Position numbers and translations under genes: made by a program. DNA of 12,011 bases from Gallionella sp. (GTDB lineage Bacteria; Pseudomonadota; Gammaproteobacteria; Burkholderiales; Gallionellaceae): NCBI GenBank assembly GCA_004298605.1, contig SCPW01000448.1, forward strand, positions 1-12,011, in the 5' to 3' direction. Below are positions 1 to 8,343 of the stretch, in pieces (position 1 is the first letter of the stretch; every line of letters begins with the position of its first letter). Under the pieces are notes generated by a model. It saw nothing but the letters and a program-made list of their open reading frames with translations, was not told the origin of the DNA and did no database searches.

Positions 1-2
1 GG

Positions 3-248
3 CGCGATTTGAAATCCGCCATGGAAGCACCCCGCAACGCGAACCCTGACAGCTTCAGGGCGATCGAGGGAGCCGCGCAGGCATACTCGCGGGCCAACAA
101 GGCATTTATCGACTTGCAGAAAGACATTCTCGCGAAGAGTGGGGTTGCGCCCGATATGGCAAATACGCTCATCGTGGTGAATGGCGTTCCGTCCGATCTG
201 GTGGACACTTTCAACGCCGCCCCTCCGACAGCCGCCGGATCGCGATAA
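3..248 (+). CDS. Unrecognised protein, C-terminal part
   Basis: The frame is open from the left window edge to a TAA at 246-248. I do not recognise the protein. It contains an Ala/Asp-rich helical stretch (around SFRAIEGAAQAYSRANKAF), a short hydrophobic segment (TLIVVNGV) and an Ala/Pro-rich end. An internal ATG lies at 21 and a TTG at 9, but no ribosome binding site precedes either, so it is more likely the tail of a gene starting outside the window. The intrinsic terminator 33 bases downstream supports this being a real transcribed 3' end. No function is assigned. Confidence 0.5.
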   Translation, partial: RDLKSAMEAPRNANPDSFRAIEGAAQAYSRANKAFIDLQKDILAKSGVAPDMANTLIVVNGVPSDLVDTFNAAPPTAAGSR

Positions 249-280
249 ATATCGGAACAGGCTGCTAGCCAGCTCGGATC

Positions 281-306
281 AAAACGGGAGCTCCGGCTCC
301 CGTTTT
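281..306 (+). terminator. Rho-independent terminator after the first gene
   Basis: A perfect 11 bp stem (281-291 with 296-306) has the core CGGGAGC/GCTCCCG, loop TCCG and flanks AAAA/TTTT. The symmetric A and T tracts would let it work on both strands. It closes the transcript of the gene ending at 248 and isolates ctaA downstream. Confidence 0.85.
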
Positions 307-385
307 GCATTGCGGCATTTGCCCGGCTCCCCGCCCGCAGCGGCATTCGGGGTAGGCCATACAGGGCAAATAACCGTTAGCCAGG

Positions 386-394
386 TGATACAAT
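386..394 (+). promoter_or_regulatory. Possible extended -10 promoter for ctaA
   Basis: TGATACAAT at 386-394 matches an extended -10 element (TGnTATAAT-like). It would give a short leader of about 25 bases before the ATG at 424. No good -35 lies at the right distance, which is tolerated by extended -10 promoters. This is motif evidence only. Confidence 0.35.
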
Positions 395-423
395 CCGCGC
401 CTTTCAATCCGGGTGTGCATCGC

Positions 424-1359
424 ATGTATTTGAAACTTGTTCTGACGACCTGTGTGCTCGCTTTTTGCGCGGTGGTATTCAGCGCATCTGCGCGGCTTTC
501 CGATGCCGGTCTCGGCTGTGCCAACTGGCCTGCCTGCTATGAAGAAAACGCGCTGAAGCAAAGGCAGCCGCCCCAGGCCAATGCCCCCCGCACGCATACC
601 TCGTGGCAGTGGAAATTGCAGAACCTGGCGGGGTTGCTGCTGGGAATCCTGGCTGTCGCGGTCTGCGGGGTTTCGTGGCAGAAGCGCAAAGAGTTGCGGC
701 AATCGCCTTTGCTGCCATCTTTGTTGTTGGGTTTGATGGCATTTCTGGGGATATTCGGCATCTGGGCTTTTTCCCATCTGCCGCGACCGGTCATCGTCGA
801 GGTGCATCTTGCAGGCGGAATTGCCTTGCTGATGCTGCTGGTATGGATCGCATTACGCCAAATGTCCCCGGCTGGCGCAACAGTTTCCGGCGAAGCGCGG
901 GGCTGGCGCGGCTTTTCGCGGCTCGGCCTCGCGCTGGTGCTGGCCCAGATCATGCTGGGCGGCTGGGTGAGCTCCAATTTCGCCGCGCTTGCCTGCACCG
1001 AGTTTCCCCTGTGCAAAGGCTCGCTGCTGCCGCCGATGGATTTTTCGTACAGCCTGGATAATTCCGGGTTGCCGCTTTCCGCGGAAAGGCTGACGGCAAT
1101 TCACTGGGCACATCGGGCCGGCGCGCTGCTTACCATTCTTTACTTGTGCTGGCTGTCCTTCAAAATCATGGCGGCGAAAGGCCTGCGCAACATCGGCAAG
1201 ACCATATTGGCGCTGCTTGCCCTCCAGTTCGCGCTCGGTGTTTCCAATGTGCTGCTCGGGTTGCCGCTTGTGGGCGCAGTCTTGCATAACGCGGTGGCAA
1301 TGCTGCTGCTGGTCACGCTGGTGCTGTTAAACTTCAGGCTTCGGAAGCGGAAAACATGA
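424..1359 (+). CDS. ctaA: Cox15/CtaA-family heme A synthase homologue
   Basis: Family role: oxidises the C8 methyl of heme O to the formyl of heme A for aa3-type cytochrome oxidases, in the inner membrane. The 311 aa product is hydrophobic with about eight membrane segments in two similar halves. The periplasmic loops carry the paired cysteines of the family (C32/C38 in GLGCANWPACY; C191/C197 in ACTEFPLCKG). Candidate heme-ligand histidines are H128 (VEVHLAGG), H230 (IHWAHRAGA) and H288 (VLHNAV). The E..HR motif expected in the second membrane segment reads W63-K-L-Q66-N, so the first-half Glu and His are missing. The frame is open upstream, but ATG 424 gives the proper N-terminus just before the first membrane helix. 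No oxidase or ctaB gene is in the window, so the exact substrate is uncertain. Confidence 0.85.
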   Translation: MYLKLVLTTCVLAFCAVVFSASARLSDAGLGCANWPACYEENALKQRQPPQANAPRTHTSWQWKLQNLAGLLLGILAVAVCGVSWQKRKELRQSPLLPSLLLGLMAFLGIFGIWAFSHLPRPVIVEVHLAGGIALLMLLVWIALRQMSPAGATVSGEARGWRGFSRLGLALVLAQIMLGGWVSSNFAALACTEFPLCKGSLLPPMDFSYSLDNSGLPLSAERLTAIHWAHRAGALLTILYLCWLSFKIMAAKGLRNIGKTILALLALQFALGVSNVLLGLPLVGAVLHNAVAMLLLVTLVLLNFRLRKRKT

Positions 1360-1383
1360 TTTGGATTTTTTCGTTATTGCCGG

Positions 1384-1398
1384 GCGGTTTCAAACCGC
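1384..1398. repeat. Short inverted repeat after ctaA
   Basis: GCGGTTT at 1384-1390 and AAACCGC at 1392-1398 are exact complements around one base. No T tract follows on the plus strand (AAGCGC then an A run), so it does not look like a terminator for ctaA. It could be a protein-binding site in the rhlE upstream region; nothing else supports a role. Confidence 0.3.
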
Positions 1399-1441
1399 AA
1401 GCGCAAAAAAACACAGCCGCATAATTTTCGCCGCCTTCCGT

Positions 1442-1447
1442 TATAAT
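1442..1447 (+). promoter_or_regulatory. Possible -10 box upstream of rhlE
   Basis: A consensus TATAAT lies 132 bases before the rhlE start. No convincing -35 is seen 16-18 bases upstream. If used, it would give a leader of about 125 nt. Long leaders are common in cold-induced helicase genes, but that is inference. Confidence 0.35.
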
Positions 1448-1578
1448 GCGCACCACCCTGCACCCTACCAATCAGCGCAGCGGTTCTTTTACTCACCCCG
1501 ATCTCTCCGATCATTTAGTTCGTCTGCCTCGATTGGTGCCGCTCAAATCAAGCGGCAGGCCGTCGCAGGAGCATAGTT

Positions 1579-3030
1579 TTGTCAAATAATATTACTTTCG
1601 CCAGTTTGAATCTGGCACAACCCTTAATGCGCGCGATTGCCGATGCGGGCTACACTACACCCACCCCGGTGCAGGCACAGGCGATTCCGCTGGTCTTGGC
1701 CGGCGGCGATTTGCTGGCCGGCGCACAGACCGGCACCGGCAAGACCGCCGGCTTCACGCTACCGATTTTGCATCGCCTCACCGAAAAACCGGCCGCCAAC
1801 CCGCGCCCCGGTCGCCCACGCTGCCTGATCCTCACCCCGACGCGCGAGCTTGCCGCGCAGGTGGAAGAATCGGTGCAGACCTACGGCAAATATTTGCCGC
1901 TGAAATCCATGGTGATGTTCGGCGGCGTAAACATCAACCCGCAGATGAAGTCACTGCGCGGGCAAGTGGATATCCTCGTGGCCACGCCCGGACGGCTGCT
2001 CGACCACGTCGGGCAAAAAACACTGGATCTGTCCGGCGTCGAAATTCTGGTGCTGGACGAGGCCGACCGGATGCTGGACATGGGCTTCATCCGCGACATC
2101 AAAAAAATCCTCGCGCTGCTGCCCAAACAGCGCCAGAACCTGCTGTTTTCGGCGACCTTCTCCGACGAGATCAAAACCCTCTCCGACGGCCTGCTGAACA
2201 ACCCCGGCCTGGTCGAAGTGGCGCGCCGCAACACCACGTCGGAGCTGGTCGAACAAAGCGTCCATCTAGTGCCGCAACGCCTCAAGAGCCATCTGCTCTC
2301 GCACCTGATAAAACACCACAACTGGAAGCAAGTGCTGGTGTTCACCCGCACCAAACACGGCGCGAACCGGCTGGCGGAAAAACTGAACGGCGACGGCATC
2401 CCCGCCGCCGCGATACACGGCAACAAGAGCCAGTCGGCGCGCACGAAGGCCTTGTCGCAATTCAAGGACGGCTCGCTGCCGGTACTGGTCGCCACCGACA
2501 TCGCCGCGCGCGGGCTGGACATCGACATGCTGCCGCATGTGGTGAATTTCGAGTTGCCGAACGTGCCGGAAGATTATGTGCACCGCATCGGCCGAACCGG
2601 GCGCGCGGGCAGCAGCGGCGCGGCGATTTCGCTGGTGGACAGCGAAGAATTCGACCATTTGAAAAACATCGAACGGCTGATCAAACACCAGATTCCGAAA
2701 GTGGCGATAGACAGCTTCGTGCCGCCCGCCCATCTCCCCGCCGAAGCGCCGCGTCCGCCCCGCCCGCCGCACGGGCAAAAACGCGGCAGCGCGCCGCGCG
2801 CGGCGGGATCAGGCAGCCGCAACCAGCCGCCACGCGAGGGGCAAGGCCAAAAACCGCGCAGCCCGCAACAACGTGAGCTGCAACCACGCAATGGCCAGCC
2901 GACAGGAAAACCGCGCCCGCCACAAAAAAAGGCTCCCGACCTACAGCATTTGTCCGAAGCGGCACGCCATCAAGCCATGCCGCAACCAGCCTTGTTTTCA
3001 CCCAGACCGGCAGTGCGCCGGGGCAAGTAG
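1579..3030 (+). CDS. rhlE: DEAD-box ATP-dependent RNA helicase, RhlE type
   Basis: ATP-dependent RNA unwinding; RhlE-group proteins act in ribosome assembly and RNA turnover, often at low temperature. All helicase motifs are present: Q motif near residues 7-37, motif I AQTGTGKT (49-56), Ia PTRELA (87-92), Ib TPGR (136-139), II DEAD (160-163), III SAT (191-193), [11 protein letters not shown] (305-314) and [10 protein letters not shown] (335-342). Residues ~380-483 form a basic Pro/Arg/Gln-rich disordered tail typical of RhlE, likely an RNA-binding arm. The start is TTG at 1579, chosen because AGGAG at 1567-1571 sits 7 bases upstream and [12 protein letters not shown] aligns with the family N-terminus. 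The repeat 11 bases after the stop may supply the terminator. Confidence 0.93.
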   Translation: MSNNITFASLNLAQPLMRAIADAGYTTPTPVQAQAIPLVLAGGDLLAGAQTGTGKTAGFTLPILHRLTEKPAANPRPGRPRCLILTPTRELAAQVEESVQTYGKYLPLKSMVMFGGVNINPQMKSLRGQVDILVATPGRLLDHVGQKTLDLSGVEILVLDEADRMLDMGFIRDIKKILALLPKQRQNLLFSATFSDEIKTLSDGLLNNPGLVEVARRNTTSELVEQSVHLVPQRLKSHLLSHLIKHHNWKQVLVFTRTKHGANRLAEKLNGDGIPAAAIHGNKSQSARTKALSQFKDGSLPVLVATDIAARGLDIDMLPHVVNFELPNVPEDYVHRIGRTGRAGSSGAAISLVDSEEFDHLKNIERLIKHQIPKVAIDSFVPPAHLPAEAPRPPRPPHGQKRGSAPRAAGSGSRNQPPREGQGQKPRSPQQRELQPRNGQPTGKPRPPQKKAPDLQHLSEAARHQAMPQPALFSPRPAVRRGK

Positions 3031-3041
3031 CTTGAAATATC

Positions 3042-3193
3042 GTAGGGGCACGATTCATCGCGCCCTTTTTTCAGGTATATGGACAGATCAGGGCGCCAGC
3101 CCTCTATCCAACTTTCCCCCAGAGGGGGAAAGGGCGATTGTTCCCTCTCCCTTTGGGAGAGGGTTTGGGTGAGGGTCGAATCGCGCCCCTACA
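3042..3193. repeat. 152 bp palindromic repeat element, copy A
   Basis: Bounded by GTAGGGGC at 3042 and GCCCCTAC near 3185-3192. From left to right it holds a hairpin (gggcacga, loop ttca, tcgcgccc), a 25-base centre (3066-3090) beginning TTTTTT and flanked by GCGCCC and GGGCGC, then purine/pyrimidine tracts (ctttccccc, agaggggga, ccctctccc, gggagaggg) and the common proteobacterial intergenic motif GGGTTTGGGTGAGGGTCGA. Copy B at 5041-5192 carries the same arms in reverse orientation. Copy A overlaps the 3' end of rluE and begins 11 bases after rhlE. Confidence 0.9.
3044..3071 (+). terminator. Repeat-derived terminator for rhlE
   Basis: The first hairpin of copy A (eight pairs with one A/C mismatch) is followed directly by T6 at 3066-3071, 14-41 bases after the rhlE stop. 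The geometry fits an intrinsic terminator made from the mobile repeat. Confidence 0.5.
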
Positions 3194-3717
3194 AAATGCC
3201 CCGGCTCCAACCCATCCAGCGCCCATGCGCCGATACGGTAGCGGATCAGGCGTAGCGTGGGGAAGCCTACCGCGGCGGTCATGCGCCGCACCTGGCGATT
3301 TTTGCCTTCGCGGATGGTCAGCTCCAGCCAACTGGTGGGGATATGTTTGCGCTCGCGTATCGGCGGGTTGCGCGGCCAGAGTTTGGCCGGTTCATCCATC
3401 AGGCAAGCCTCGGCGGTCTGGGTAGTGAAGTCCGGCAGCTTTACACCACACCGCAATTGCTCCAGCGCGTCTTGATCCGGCACACCTTCCACCTGCACCC
3501 AATAGGTCTTGGGCAGCTTGTGTTTCGGGTCGGTGATACGGTGCTGCAATTTGCCGTCATCGGTCAACACCAGCAGACCTTCGCTGTCCGTGTCCAGCCG
3601 CCCGGCGGGATAAAAGTCGGGAAGCGCGATATAATCGGCCAGCGTCGGGTGTACGCCATCGCGGCTGAACTGGCAGATCACGCCAAATGGCTTGTTGAAC
3701 AGCAGAATGCTTCCCAC
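3088..3717 (-). CDS. rluE: 23S rRNA pseudouridine synthase RluE
   Basis: RsuA/RluE-family enzyme that converts a uridine of 23S rRNA (U2457 in E. coli) to pseudouridine. The catalytic motif [13 protein letters not shown] is present with Asp42. Other family blocks are LFNKPFGV (6-13), YWVQVEGVP (72-80), [20 protein letters not shown] (113-132) and [20 protein letters not shown] (138-157); these match E. coli RluE closely. The start is GTG at 3717, placing the protein start just before LLFNKP. The natural C-terminus should fall near LEPGHF (about residue 175). The remaining ~34 residues ([17 protein letters not shown] onward) are encoded by repeat copy A, so the tail is an insertion by-product. 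It is divergent from icd, with 71 bases between the starts. Confidence 0.93.
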   Translation of the reverse strand: MGSILLFNKPFGVICQFSRDGVHPTLADYIALPDFYPAGRLDTDSEGLLVLTDDGKLQHRITDPKHKLPKTYWVQVEGVPDQDALEQLRCGVKLPDFTTQTAEACLMDEPAKLWPRNPPIRERKHIPTSWLELTIREGKNRQVRRMTAAVGFPTLRLIRYRIGAWALDGLEPGHFVGARFDPHPNPLPKGEGTIALSPSGGKLDRGLAP

Positions 3718-3788
3718 TTTGAATACCCCATAATTTTAAGCGGCGATATTACCGCAAACCATTTCTATCTACCCCGGAGAGTTGAGCC

Positions 3789-5027
3789 ATGTACCAGCAC
3801 ATTAAAATCCCCGCCAACGGCAGCAAGATCACCGTCAACCAAGACTACACGCTGAACGTGCCAGACCAGCCGATCATCCCGTTTATCGAAGGCGATGGCA
3901 CCGGCGCCGACATCACGCCGCCGATGCGCCGCGTGGTGGATGCCGCGGTTGCCAAGGCTTACGGCGGCAAACGGCAAATCGCCTGGATGGAAGTGTATGC
4001 CGGTGAAAAGGCCGTCAAGGTGTACGGCGACGATACCTGGATGCCGGATGAAACAGTGCAGGCGGTGCGCGAATATGTCGTCTCCATCAAAGGCCCGCTG
4101 ACCACCCCGACTTCCGGCGGCATCCGCTCGCTGAACGTGGCGTTGCGCCAGATGCTCGATCTGTACATCTGCCTGCGCCCGGTGCGCTGGTTTGCCGGTG
4201 TCCCCAGCCCGGTGAAAGAACCGCACAAAGTGGATATGGTGATCTTCCGCGAAAACACCGAAGACATTTACGCCGGCGTGGAATGGGAAGCGGGCTCACC
4301 CGAAGCAAAGAAGCTGATCGAGTTCCTGCAAAAAGAACTGGGCGTGAAGAAAATCCGTTTCCCGGAAACTTCCGCGATCGGCATCAAACCGGTTTCGGTG
4401 GAAGGCTCGGAGCGCCTGATCCGCAAGGCGATCCAGTATGCCATCGACAACAAGCGAAAATCGGTGACGCTGGTACACAAAGGCAACATCATGAAGTTCA
4501 CCGAGGGCGGCTTCAAGAAGTGGGGCTACGAGCTCGCCAAGCGCGAATTCGGCGGCGTGGAAATCGACGGCGGCCCGTGGTTAAAACTGCCTGACGGCAT
4601 CGTCATCAAGGACGTGATCGCCGACGCCTTCCTGCAACAGATTTTGCTGCGCCCGTCAGAGTACGACGTGATCGCCACGATGAACCTGAACGGCGATTAC
4701 ATCTCCGACGCGCTGGCGGCGGAAGTGGGCGGCATCGGCATCGCACCGGGCGCCAATCTGTCCGACTCGGTGGGGATGTTTGAAGCGACGCACGGCACGG
4801 CACCCAAGTATGCCGGCAAAGATTACGTCAACCCCGGCTCGCTGATCCTCTCGGCGGAAATGATGTTGCGCCACATGGGCTGGCTGGAAGCCGCCGATCT
4901 GGTCATCAAGGGTATCGACGGCGCGATCGGCGCAAAGACGGTGACCTATGACTTTGCCCGCCTGATGGAAGGCGCAGAACAAGTATCCTGCTCGGCATTC
5001 GGCGAAGCCATAGTCAACCACATGTAA
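3789..5027 (+). CDS. icd: NADP-dependent isocitrate dehydrogenase
   Basis: TCA-cycle enzyme: isocitrate + NADP+ to 2-oxoglutarate + CO2 + NADPH, cytoplasmic homodimer. The 412 aa length fits the E. coli-type enzyme (416 aa). The substrate-loop motif [14 protein letters not shown] (108-121) is intact, with Ser114 at the position phosphorylated by AceK in E. coli. [12 protein letters not shown] (152-163) is present. NADP-specificity residues are retained: HGTAPKYAG with K340 and Y341, V347, Y387 and R391. No aceK is in the window, so phosphorylation control is not shown. ATG at 3789 has GGAGA at 3776-3780, 8 bases upstream. The gene appears monocistronic, flanked by divergent rluE and by repeat copy B. 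Confidence 0.97.
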   Translation: MYQHIKIPANGSKITVNQDYTLNVPDQPIIPFIEGDGTGADITPPMRRVVDAAVAKAYGGKRQIAWMEVYAGEKAVKVYGDDTWMPDETVQAVREYVVSIKGPLTTPTSGGIRSLNVALRQMLDLYICLRPVRWFAGVPSPVKEPHKVDMVIFRENTEDIYAGVEWEAGSPEAKKLIEFLQKELGVKKIRFPETSAIGIKPVSVEGSERLIRKAIQYAIDNKRKSVTLVHKGNIMKFTEGGFKKWGYELAKREFGGVEIDGGPWLKLPDGIVIKDVIADAFLQQILLRPSEYDVIATMNLNGDYISDALAAEVGGIGIAPGANLSDSVGMFEATHGTAPKYAGKDYVNPGSLILSAEMMLRHMGWLEAADLVIKGIDGAIGAKTVTYDFARLMEGAEQVSCSAFGEAIVNHM

Positions 5028-5040
5028 TTCCGATTTTTGT

Positions 5041-5192
5041 TGTAGGGGCGCGGTTCGACCCTCACCCAAACCCTCTCCCAGAGGGAGAGGGAACGATCGT
5101 CCTTTCCCACTTTGGGGGAAAGTTGGATAGAGGGCTGGCGCCCTTTTTCTGGATACATGAATAGATCAGGGCGCGATGAATCGCGCCCCTAC
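5041..5192. repeat. 152 bp palindromic repeat element, copy B (reverse orientation)
   Basis: The arms match the reverse complement of copy A, including the CCCTCACCCAAACCCTCTCCC-type end at left and the gggcgcga/tcgcgccc hairpin at right (5169-5188). The 25-base centre (5144-5168, TTTTTCTGG...TAGATCA) instead matches copy A in the same plus orientation (18 of 25 by eye). It therefore carries an internal inversion relative to A. It fills the icd-cspA interval. Confidence 0.9.
5132..5148 (+). terminator. Weak hairpin plus T5 in copy B, possible icd terminator
   Basis: A short stem GGGC/GCCC followed by TTTTT lies about 105-120 bases after the icd stop. The stem is only 4 bp, so termination efficiency is doubtful; the stronger bidirectional hairpin at 5215-5249 may serve icd as well. 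Confidence 0.3.
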
Positions 5193-5214
5193 GAAATAAT
5201 TTCGAGCCACAAAC

Positions 5215-5249
5215 AAAAAAGCCCGGCACTTGCGTGCCGGGCTTTTTTT
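5215..5249. terminator. Bidirectional rho-independent terminator between icd and cspA
   Basis: A perfect 9 bp stem (GCCCGGCAC 5221-5229, GTGCCGGGC 5234-5242), loop TTGC, is flanked by A6 at 5215-5220 and T7 at 5243-5249. It can end cspA (minus, stop at 5267) and read-through from icd (plus). Confidence 0.92.
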
Positions 5250-5266
5250 ACCAACTCAAGAACCGA

Positions 5267-5470
5267 TTAAGGCGCCTGGATGTTGGAAGCTTGCTTGCCT
5301 TTAGGGCCTTGTACCACTTCAAAGCTGACCTTCTGGCCTTCTTTGAGGGACTTGAAGCCGCTCATGTTGATTGCGGAAAAGTGTGCGAACAGATCTTCGC
5401 TGCCATCATCGGGAGTGATAAAACCAAAACCCTTTGCATCGTTGAACCATTTAACTGTGCCAGTTGCCAT
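5267..5470 (-). CDS. Cold-shock protein, CspA family
   Basis: A 67 aa single cold-shock domain, an RNA/ssDNA-binding OB fold acting as RNA chaperone and antiterminator. RNP1 is KGFGFI (13-18) and RNP2 is DLFAHF (26-31); WFND and the C-terminal [10 protein letters not shown] are also typical. The start ATG at 5470 has AAGGAAG about 8 bases upstream on the minus strand. The leader is long (about 110 nt if the promoter at 5613-5584 is right) and contains a GC hairpin with a U6 tail just before the ribosome binding site. Paralogues are usual in this family, so an exact symbol (cspA, cspD, cspE) cannot be chosen from sequence alone. Confidence 0.95.
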   Translation of the reverse strand: MATGTVKWFNDAKGFGFITPDDGSEDLFAHFSAINMSGFKSLKEGQKVSFEVVQGPKGKQASNIQAP

Positions 5471-5488
5471 GTGATTGCTTCCTTACTT

Positions 5489-5510
5489 AAAAAACGGGGA
5501 AACCCCCCGC
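5489..5510 (-). promoter_or_regulatory. Hairpin with U6 tail in the cspA leader (attenuator candidate)
   Basis: On the minus strand CGGGG (5509-5505) pairs with CCCCG (5499-5495) around GGTTT, followed by T6 (5494-5489). The T tract ends only a few bases before the AAGGAAG ribosome binding site. The layout fits transcription attenuation or a temperature-sensitive leader structure. Confidence 0.45.
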
Positions 5511-5583
5511 GAGACTGTTTGAATCTAAGATCGCACACGGCAAGACCAGTACTGCAGATACTTTGAATCAAACACCAGTGCGC

Positions 5584-5613
5584 TTTTTACTCTTGTTTGG
5601 CAGATGCCGTCAA
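5584..5613 (-). promoter_or_regulatory. Possible cspA promoter
   Basis: On the minus strand TTGACG (5613-5608) and TAAAAA (5589-5584) are separated by 18 bases. The -35 is good and the -10 is weak. Transcription from here would give a ~110 nt leader, usual for cold-shock genes. Confidence 0.4.
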
Positions 5614-5708
5614 GAATATTTATAAAATATTTTCAATTAGGCTTGAAAAAACGCCGCTAATCGTCAAGCATATCCGCCGGGGGAAGTGTCAAAATACGCA
5701 CAACGACT

Positions 5709-6017
5709 ATGGCAACCAGACAACATAATGGCTCGGTACTCGCGCCGGAACGCGCAAAAACAAAACCACCGCGCATGTACAAGGTGATTTTGTTCAATGA
5801 CGATTACACGACGATGGAATTTGTAATCGAGGTGTTGCAGCGCTTTTTTGCGATGAACCGTGAACGCGCGCTACAGATCATGCTCAAAGTGCATAATGAA
5901 GGCTCGGCGGTATGCGGCGTGTACTCGCTGGACATCGCCGAAACCAAGGTCGCCCAGGTATCGGAGTTTGCAAAACAATACGGGCATCCGCTACGATGCG
6001 GCATGGAGGAGACATAA
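5709..6017 (+). CDS. clpS: ATP-dependent Clp protease adaptor ClpS
   Basis: N-degron adaptor: binds proteins with N-terminal Phe, Leu, Tyr or Trp and delivers them to ClpAP. At 102 aa it is normal length. A flexible basic N-terminal arm (about 1-22) precedes the folded core, MYKVILFNDDYTTMEFVIEV, with the Asn30-Asp31-Asp32 substrate-pocket residues and the conserved His62 in VHNEGSAVCGVYS. The ATG at 5709 has only a distant GGGGGAAG (about 20 bases upstream), so initiation may be weak; no better in-frame start is seen. It ends one base before the clpA start, so the two are translated as an operon. Confidence 0.96.
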   Translation: MATRQHNGSVLAPERAKTKPPRMYKVILFNDDYTTMEFVIEVLQRFFAMNRERALQIMLKVHNEGSAVCGVYSLDIAETKVAQVSEFAKQYGHPLRCGMEET

Positions 6018-6018
6018 A

Positions 6019-8274
6019 ATGATCGCGCAAGAATTGGAAGTCAGTTTGCACCTGGCGTTCGTTGAAGCCCGCCAGAAGCGCCACGAGCTCATCACTGTTG
6101 AACACCTGCTGCTCGCCATGCTGGATAACGCTTCCGCCGCGCAAATATTGCGCTCCTGCGGCATCAACATTGACGAGTTGCGCCAGGCCGTCGCAACGTT
6201 TGTCGACAAACATACGCCCATCGTCGCCGGCGACGGGGATGTGGATACTCAACCCACCGTCGGTTTTCAGCGCGTCATCCAGCGCGCGATACTGCACGTG
6301 CAGTCCACCAACAAAAAGGAAGTATCCGGCGCAAATATTCTCGCCGCGCTATTCGGCGAAAAGGATTCCCACGCTGTGCATTTCCTCACCGAACGTGGTG
6401 TCAATCGTCTCGACGTGGTGAATTGCATCATGCATGGCATCACCAAAAACGAGGCTGGCAATGCCACGCAACCGCACGGTGACGGCGAATCCGAGCACCA
6501 GGCCGCCGAGGATGGCGCGCTGAAAAACTACACACTGGATCTCAATGCACAAGCTTTGTCCGGCAAGATCGATCCTCTCATCGGGCGCGAGCTGGAGCTG
6601 GAGCGCGTGATTCAAACACTGTGCCGCCGCCGCAAAAATAATCCGCTGCTGGTGGGCGAAGCGGGGGTCGGCAAGACGGCGATCGCCGAAGGCCTTGCGC
6701 GCCGCATCGTGGAAGATAACGTGCCCGACATCCTCAGAAATGCCCGCGTCTATTCGCTGGACATGGGCGCATTGCTGGCGGGAACCAAATATCGCGGCGA
6801 TTTCGAGCAACGCCTGAAAGCCGTCTTGAAGGAGTTGAGCGATGCGCCGAACGCGGTGCTGTTCATCGACGAAATCCATACCATGATCGGTGCGGGCGCG
6901 GCATCCGGCGGCACGATGGATGCATCCAACCTGCTCAAACCCGCGCTGTCGAACGGACAACTGAAATGCATCGGTGCGACCACTTACCAGGAGTATCGCG
7001 GCATCTTCGAAAAGGATCACGCCTTGTCGCGCCGCTTCCAGAAAATCGACGTGCCCGAGCCTTCCGTCGAACAAACTATCGCGATTCTGCGCGGCCTGAA
7101 ATCGCGCTTCGAAGAACATCATAACGTCAAATTCAGCGCGGCCGCGATCACCAGCGCCGCCGAGCTTTCCGCGCGTTTCATCAACGACCGCCACTTGCCG
7201 GACAAGGCCATCGACATATTGGACGAAGCCGGTGCGGCGCAACGCATCCTGCCGAAATCCAAGCAGAAAAAAGTGATCGGCAAGCACGAAATCGAAGAGA
7301 TCATTTCCAAGATCGCGCGCATCCCGCCGCGCACGGTTTCTTCCGATGACCGCAATGCGCTGAAGACGCTGGACCGCGATTTGAAAGCGGTGGTGTTCGG
7401 CCAGAACAAAGCCATTGATGCGCTCGCCACCGCGATCAAAATGTCGCGCAGCGGCTTGGGCAACCCGCAAAAACCGATCGGCAGCTTCCTGTTCTCCGGC
7501 CCGACCGGGGTGGGCAAAACTGAAGTTGCGCGCCAGTTGGCTTATGCGATGGGCATGCCGCTGCACCGCTTCGACATGTCCGAATACATGGAGCGCCACG
7601 CCGTGTCGCGCCTGATCGGCGCACCGCCCGGCTATGTCGGCTTCGAGCAGGGCGGCTTGCTCACCGAAGCGATCAGCAAGCAGCCGCACGCCGTGCTGCT
7701 GCTGGACGAAATCGAAAAAGCGCACCCGGATATTTTCAACATCCTGCTGCAAGTGATGGATCACGGCACCTTGACCGACAACAACGGGCGCAAATCCGAT
7801 TTCCGCAACGTGGTGGTCATCATGACCACCAACGCGGGCGCGGAAGCCTTGAACAAAACTCAGATCGGCTTCACCAAGACTGCGGCAGCGGGCGACGAAA
7901 TGGCCGACATCAAGCGCACCTTCACACCGGAATTCCGCAATCGCTTGGATGCGATTATTTCCTTCGCGCCGCTGGATCACGAAGTCATCCTGCGCGTGGT
8001 GGACAAATTCCTGATACAACTCGAAGAACAGTTGCACGAGAAAAAGGTGGAAGCCGTCTTTACCGACGCGCTCAAGGACTATCTGGCCGAACACGGCTTC
8101 GACCCGAAGATGGGCGCGCGCCCGATGGCGCGCCTGATCCAGGACACGATCCGCAGCGCGCTGGCCGACGAACTGCTGTTTGGCCGCTTGGCTAACGGCG
8201 GCAAAGTGACCGTGGATATCGACGCTGACGGCAAGGTGCAATTGCAGTTTGCGGAAGAAGCAGTCCCCGCCTGA
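6019..8274 (+). CDS. clpA: ATP-dependent Clp protease ATP-binding subunit ClpA
   Basis: AAA+ unfoldase that feeds substrates to ClpP. The 751 aa product has a Clp N-domain (about 1-140), an acidic His/Glu-rich linker (about 150-170), D1 with Walker A GEAGVGKT (213-220) and Walker B VLFIDE (280-285), and D2 with Walker A GPTGVGKT (494-501) and Walker B VLLLLDE (559-564). The ClpP-docking tripeptide is IGF (616-618) in the NKTQIGFTK loop. It lacks the long ClpB/ClpC middle domain, which supports ClpA. The ATG at 6019 is chosen over upstream in-frame starts inside clpS because GGAGGAGA (about 6005-6012) precedes it and [14 protein letters not shown] is the family N-terminus. clpP is not in the window. 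Confidence 0.97.
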   Translation: MIAQELEVSLHLAFVEARQKRHELITVEHLLLAMLDNASAAQILRSCGINIDELRQAVATFVDKHTPIVAGDGDVDTQPTVGFQRVIQRAILHVQSTNKKEVSGANILAALFGEKDSHAVHFLTERGVNRLDVVNCIMHGITKNEAGNATQPHGDGESEHQAAEDGALKNYTLDLNAQALSGKIDPLIGRELELERVIQTLCRRRKNNPLLVGEAGVGKTAIAEGLARRIVEDNVPDILRNARVYSLDMGALLAGTKYRGDFEQRLKAVLKELSDAPNAVLFIDEIHTMIGAGAASGGTMDASNLLKPALSNGQLKCIGATTYQEYRGIFEKDHALSRRFQKIDVPEPSVEQTIAILRGLKSRFEEHHNVKFSAAAITSAAELSARFINDRHLPDKAIDILDEAGAAQRILPKSKQKKVIGKHEIEEIISKIARIPPRTVSSDDRNALKTLDRDLKAVVFGQNKAIDALATAIKMSRSGLGNPQKPIGSFLFSGPTGVGKTEVARQLAYAMGMPLHRFDMSEYMERHAVSRLIGAPPGYVGFEQGGLLTEAISKQPHAVLLLDEIEKAHPDIFNILLQVMDHGTLTDNNGRKSDFRNVVVIMTTNAGAEALNKTQIGFTKTAAAGDEMADIKRTFTPEFRNRLDAIISFAPLDHEVILRVVDKFLIQLEEQLHEKKVEAVFTDALKDYLAEHGFDPKMGARPMARLIQDTIRSALADELLFGRLANGGKVTVDIDADGKVQLQFAEEAVPA

Positions 8275-8290
8275 TTCCCTTTGCCTATCT

Positions 8291-8343
8291 CGTAGGGGCG
8301 TGATTTATCACGCCCTTGCTCCGATACATAAATAGCAAGGTAG
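8291..8343. repeat. Repeat copy C, partial relative of copies A and B
   Basis: Begins CGTAGGGGCG like copy A and forms a perfect hairpin gggcgtga, loop ttta, tcacgccc. It is followed by a centre sharing GATACAT-AATAG with copy B and itself bounded by TTGCT/AGCAA. The rest of the A/B element is absent; a different repeat follows. Confidence 0.7.

Noticed and set aside
181..423. An 81-residue N-terminal extension of the ctaA product
   Set aside because: It would overlap the preceding gene and run through a strong terminator; ATG 424 gives the family N-terminus at the first membrane helix.
3042..5192. Copies A and B as terminal inverted repeats of a transposon carrying rluE and icd
   Set aside because: The enclosed genes are core housekeeping genes with no transposase, and a third related copy lies elsewhere, so the copies are dispersed intergenic repeats.
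6349..8241. A 630-codon open frame on the minus strand antisense to clpA
   Set aside because: It is a shadow of the GC-rich clpA codon pattern: low-complexity His/Arg/Gln composition, no domain pattern, and the plus strand carries a full ClpA.
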